Source: Amoebidium appalachense
Lineage: Eukaryota; Ichthyosporea
Length of the DNA stretch: 64,000 nucleotides
Assembly (NCBI GenBank): GCA_963693365.1
Contig: CAVNZM010000009.1
Location: 9,486,001 to 9,550,000 of the forward strand
Direction of reading: 5' to 3'
The notes beneath the pieces were generated by a model. It searched no databases, was not told the DNA's origin, and worked only from the letters and a program-made list of their open reading frames with translations. A program made the position numbers and the translations under genes. This document shows positions 54,032 to 64,000 of this stretch, one piece after another (positions within the stretch are counted from its first letter, which is position 1; the number at the start of each line of letters is the position of its first letter).

Positions 54032-54500
54032 AATGTTTCCCTGTATAGCTCCAGGTTTCAAAGTGCGATGTCATTTATCAGCTTCTGGCTTTCAAAACAG
54101 ATTGTCCCCCATGTATCTTTGATTGCATGCTATATATATTGATGTTATGGCAAGCATTCTGTACACATGTAGCTATTTTGTAAATGGAAGTAGAGCTCTT
54201 GCTTTATGTGGCGGACAACCACTTCGGAGTTTCACGTGCCCACAGTGGTTCTGAGAAGAAACAGACTGCTGCCGCTTATCGTGCCACCGGGCCATTCGAA
54301 GTTGGGAATCCTTCTTTGGAGATCAGTTAGGAAAATATTGAAAAGCCTTGATGTACACATGGGTGGTCTCACCAATCACAGTGTCCACTTCTGCGTGGTG
54401 GCCGCTTTAAATGCTGTCAAGATCCTATATATGGAAAACATAAGTACTTTTCTATTGGACCATGTGGTAGACTGGATCGCTGTGAAACTATATAAATGAT
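54032..54500 (+). other. 3' flank of the AP2 gene, no supported gene
   Basis: A frame at 54206-54499 is open (97 codons) but shows no motif and no good start context. TATATATATTGATG near 54130 may belong to the AP2 3' UTR. The terminal exon of the minus-strand gene begins at 54523. Confidence 0.4.
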
Positions 54501-54522
54501 GGCCTCGGTCGACCACAAACAG

Positions 54523-54796
54523 CTACCCAACAGAGTAGCTCATGATGCTCTTGAGATAAGCCGTGTGTGCGAGACAGAAGCCGAAAAGAGAACGAAGCAA
54601 CTTTCCTTGAATCTTAGCAATCCTATCCCCTAACAGTTGTTTTTGGTTACTGGGGGGGGGGGGGGGGGGGGGGGGGGGATGAAAGCAATAGTAGTTGGGT
54701 AACATGTGTGCGAGAGAGTGTGTGCCTGCAAGCATGTGTGTGCCAGCCTTGCATGTGTGCATGCCCATGTGTATGTATGCGTTTTGTTTGGGGAGG

Positions 54797-54845
<49 letters not shown>

Positions 54846-54983
54846 TTGAGGGGGGAGCGGAGGGAGAGGGGGCGGGGGGTGGGGGGATAAAATACCGAAA
54901 GATACTGAGGACGCAATTGGTGAGGCAGGGGACCCATATTCGATGAATAGCCTTCGGGCAGAGACGGACGGCCCAATGGCTTG

Positions 54984-55054
<71 letters not shown>

Positions 55055-55857
55055 CTGTTTGTGTGTGCGCGCGCGTGTGTGTGTGTGTGTGTGTGTGTGT
55101 TCATGTTCGGGGGGAAAGGGGAGGGGGGGGGGGGGGGTCAGTATAACTGCTGGAAGGACGCGCCTCTCCCTCCCACCATCTCCGTCCCTCCCTCACTCCC
55201 TCCCCCCTCTTCCCCCCCCCCCCCCCCCCCCCCTTCCCCTCCCCCCCACCCCCGGTATTTCTTTTAGCAGGTATCCCTCCCTCCCTCATTGCCCCACATC
55301 CCTCCTTTACATTTCTTCTCCATTCACCCTTGTTTGTTCTATGTCCCTACACCATTTTACAGTTAAGCACCAGCTGGAAAAGCAGTGGCATATAAAGACT
55401 AGTATCCTCGGGGGCGCCACCACACCATACAATATTCCTCCAATCACATCATTGGGGGATGGCAGTTCATTATGGCATATGCACTGTGGAGCTACAACGA
55501 CGGAGAAACAGAAAAAAAGATGCGGATGGCAGAGAGAATTGGATGTCTCTGTGCCTGCGCACGTGCGTGTGGTGGGTGGTGGTGGTGGGGGTGGTGGACA
55601 TGAAACAAGACAGCAAAGGTAAGGCACAAGCACAAGGAATCGGTATCTATGTCGTGTCTACGTGTCTGCGTGCATGAGGGGGAGAGGGAAAATGAAAGGA
55701 ATGAGTGCGAGCACATACCTTCCACAACCGGGCGGTATGGGGCATAGGCCACAGGGCGTGGCTTTGTTGAAACCATCTGGTACTGTGTGTCGTTGGGAGG
55801 AACCATGGAGGGTTGGCGACGCAGAGGCATGCCCTCACCCTCATCACCAACCGTGTC
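54523..55857 (-). CDS. C-terminal exons of a minus-strand gene, possibly the SANT gene
   Basis: Four exons whose phases interlock: 55857-55719 (GTACAG|; donor GAAG|GTATGT, phase 1), 55491-55371 (pyrimidine-rich GTTGTAG|; donor GCTG|GTGCTT, phase 2), 54984-54896 ((CA)n-CAG|; donor TTCG|GTATTT, phase 1), 54629-54523 (CTGTTAG|; TAG stop). The protein: [19 protein letters not shown], then [57 protein letters not shown], ending [20 protein letters not shown] plus G. No family recognised. It is on the same strand as, and directly downstream of, the SANT exons; the connection to the exon at 56559 is out of phase, so an exon may be missing between them. Confidence 0.6.
54650..55110. repeat. Intronic poly-G and (GT)n arrays
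   Basis: Poly-G 54652-54678; (GT)n 54799-54841; (GT)n about 54986-55050 and 55075-55100. They fill the introns on both sides of the exon at 54896-54984, and one of them provides its acceptor. Confidence 0.9.
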
Positions 55858-56180
55858 CTGTACACAGGAACCGAAAAGAAAGGTGTCAGTGCACGTGTGT
55901 GCATGGTGTGTGCATGTGTCTGCGCCTGTCTGCGTGTAGCATATCTCTGCATCGGTTTCAGCAATATGTGGTCATTACACGGCCTTGTTGACCACCCCCA
56001 CCCCCCCCCTCCCCCCCCCCCCCCCCCCCCCCCCCACACACACACACATACACATACACACCCACCCACCCACCCGCCACCCACCCACCCGCCTTTCTCT
56101 ATCTCTCTCTCCCTCCCTCCCTCCCTCCCACTCTCACACACACCCCACCACCACTACCATAAACACAAACAGGTAAAAGC
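55110..56180. repeat. Intronic poly-C/G and C-rich tracts
   Basis: Poly-G 55121-55137, poly-C 55214-55233, C-rich with poly-C 56001-56034 and (CA)n/(CCCA)n to 56090. A plus-strand frame at 56172-56260 (KASHPASVDIKFYATFSNGC) and a minus-strand frame in the same place (EGRIKFDVNGGRVAGFYL) are both open; I could not place either in a gene. Confidence 0.7.
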
Positions 56181-56558
56181 CAGCCACCCTGCCTCCGTTG
56201 ACATCAAATTTTATGCGACCTTCTCTAATGGCTGTGTAATGGTTGTCGGCACATGTGTGCATGCATGGCTGTGCAGTGTTTGGTAACTGGATCTATTCGT
56301 GTGTGTGGGCTTCCCGTGTCTGTGTCTGTCTGTGGGTGTGGGGGGGGAGGGATGCATTCATCCCTTTTTTCTCTCTCTTCCCCTTCTACCCCTTCCCCCC
56401 TCCCTGTCTCCCCCCCCCCCCCCCCTCCCCCCATCTCTCTCTCTCTATCTCTCACTCTCACTCTCTCACTTTATCTCCTACCACTTCTTTCCCCCCCTGT
56501 GAGTGTATACATGTATATGAGCATGTATATTACAGGTGCACATGCACTCGTAACCTAC

Positions 56559-61942
<5,384 letters not shown>

Positions 61943-62010
61943 CTGCAAGGTAGAAAAATGTTAATGAAAATGTTAATATCGGATTGACAATAAGGGAGCA
62001 AAAGTTCAAT

Positions 62011-62191
62011 ACAGACTACGTACCCCGGCAAGGTACTGATATTAGCTGACTGCCGGCCGGCATTCAAACTGAAATGAGGTCCCTCTATTTACTACTAGTT
62101 GTGGAAGTAAATGATGTGACGTCATTTTAGATTGAAAGCCAGCCGGCAGTCGGCTAATATCAGTAGCCTGCCGGGGTACGTAGTCTGTTTA
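62011..62191. mobile_element. Small foldback element, about 180 bp
   Basis: ACAGACTACGTACCCCGGCA at 62011 pairs with its complement at 62172-62191. The arms continue through CTGATATTAGC(T/C)GACTGCCGGC and CATTCAAACTGAAATGA with small mismatches, about 75 bp each, leaving a short AT-rich centre. It lies just upstream of the SANT 1 exon. No coding sequence. Confidence 0.8.
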
Positions 62192-62285
62192 AACCCTAAG
62201 TCGTTCAAAAACAATTCACACAGCCCTCCTATCCCTCTCCCTCCAAACTCTCTTTTCCCTTAACTGGCTATTTTCCCCCTCTTCC

Positions 62286-63660
<1,375 letters not shown>

Positions 63661-64000
63661 GCAAGCACGGGTGTGCGGTTATGTGACACTGCACTCCTGT
63701 GTTCATTGAGCATAGCTTGTGCCGTTGTTCAGGCACCTATGATGTGTGTGTGTGTGTGTTTGCGTTGTGTTTGCGGGTCTCTCTCTCTCTCTCCCCCCCC
63801 TTCCCCCCCCTCCCCCCCCCCCCCCCCCCCCTCCCTCCCTCCCTCCCTCTCTCTCTCTCTCTCTCTCTGCGTGTGTGTGCATGCGCACACTAGGTTTTAG
63901 AGCACGTAGATGTGTACCCTCATGTATGTATTGCACATATGCATGCCCGTGCACGTGCACATGCCTTATACCCACCAGCCTCAGCGGCTCCTTAGCCTGC
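63661..64000. other. Window end: CT/C-rich tract, no supported gene
   Basis: (CT)n, poly-C (63811-63830) and (CCCT)n at 63778-63868 are followed by unique sequence to the end. No exon could be supported. Confidence 0.8.

Overview
The window is nuclear DNA of a eukaryote. Coding exons are split by introns with GT..AG borders and matched phases, genes have TATA boxes and AATAAA signals, and two retroelement classes (Copia-type LTR and DIRS/PAT-type tyrosine-recombinase elements) are present. The gene repertoire (tandem AP2 domains, SANT domains, a secreted Cys-rich wall or surface protein) suggests a unicellular alga or other protist; I cannot name the species. The sequence is extremely rich in (CA/GT)n, (CT)n and especially poly-C/poly-G tracts. 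Recurrent single-base frameshifts inside otherwise convincing exons suggest homopolymer-type assembly errors, although real decay is possible. A 500-base run of N (15116-15615) is a scaffold gap.

Layout. 1-2500: microsatellites and a small minisatellite. 2503-5481 (-): a large intron-less gene for a type I membrane protein with about five 60-residue Cys-rich repeats. 5500-8400: no supported gene. 8406-14626: an LTR fragment, a Myb/SANT-like gene flanked by two small TIR elements, a 690-bp foldback element, two tandem-repeat arrays carrying CACGTG boxes, and a coiled-coil gene cut at its 3' end by a Copia-like LTR.

15.6-40.1 kb is a nest of retroelements. A PAT-like element fragment (16162-17232) is followed by a host gene (about 18242-31404, +) broken three times: by a 7.5-kb LTR element (18385-25932, TSD TAAAT) that itself contains a 3974-bp PAT-like element (20450-24423); by a patch of about 140 bp copied from that element's gag; and by a 3.3-kb non-autonomous Copia-family element (27649-30933, TSD GAGAA). 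Removing each insertion restores one continuous reading frame. Just past that gene's stop lies a nearly complete Copia element (31443-37877), then a third, deleted PAT-like copy (38479-40137), then the 3' end of a second Copia family with a string of tandem RNA-like hairpins (40337-40580).

41.8-64 kb is genic. It holds a minus-strand gene start near 42.4-42.8 kb, a plus-strand terminal exon at 45.9 kb, a four-exon minus-strand gene at 47.4-48.9 kb, foldback elements at 49.2-50.0 kb, a tandem-AP2 gene at 53.4-54.0 kb, and a long minus-strand gene or gene pair (54.5-61.9 kb) with two CoREST-like SANT domains. The introns are packed with microsatellites, poly-C tracts and a short interspersed repeat bounded by poly-C.
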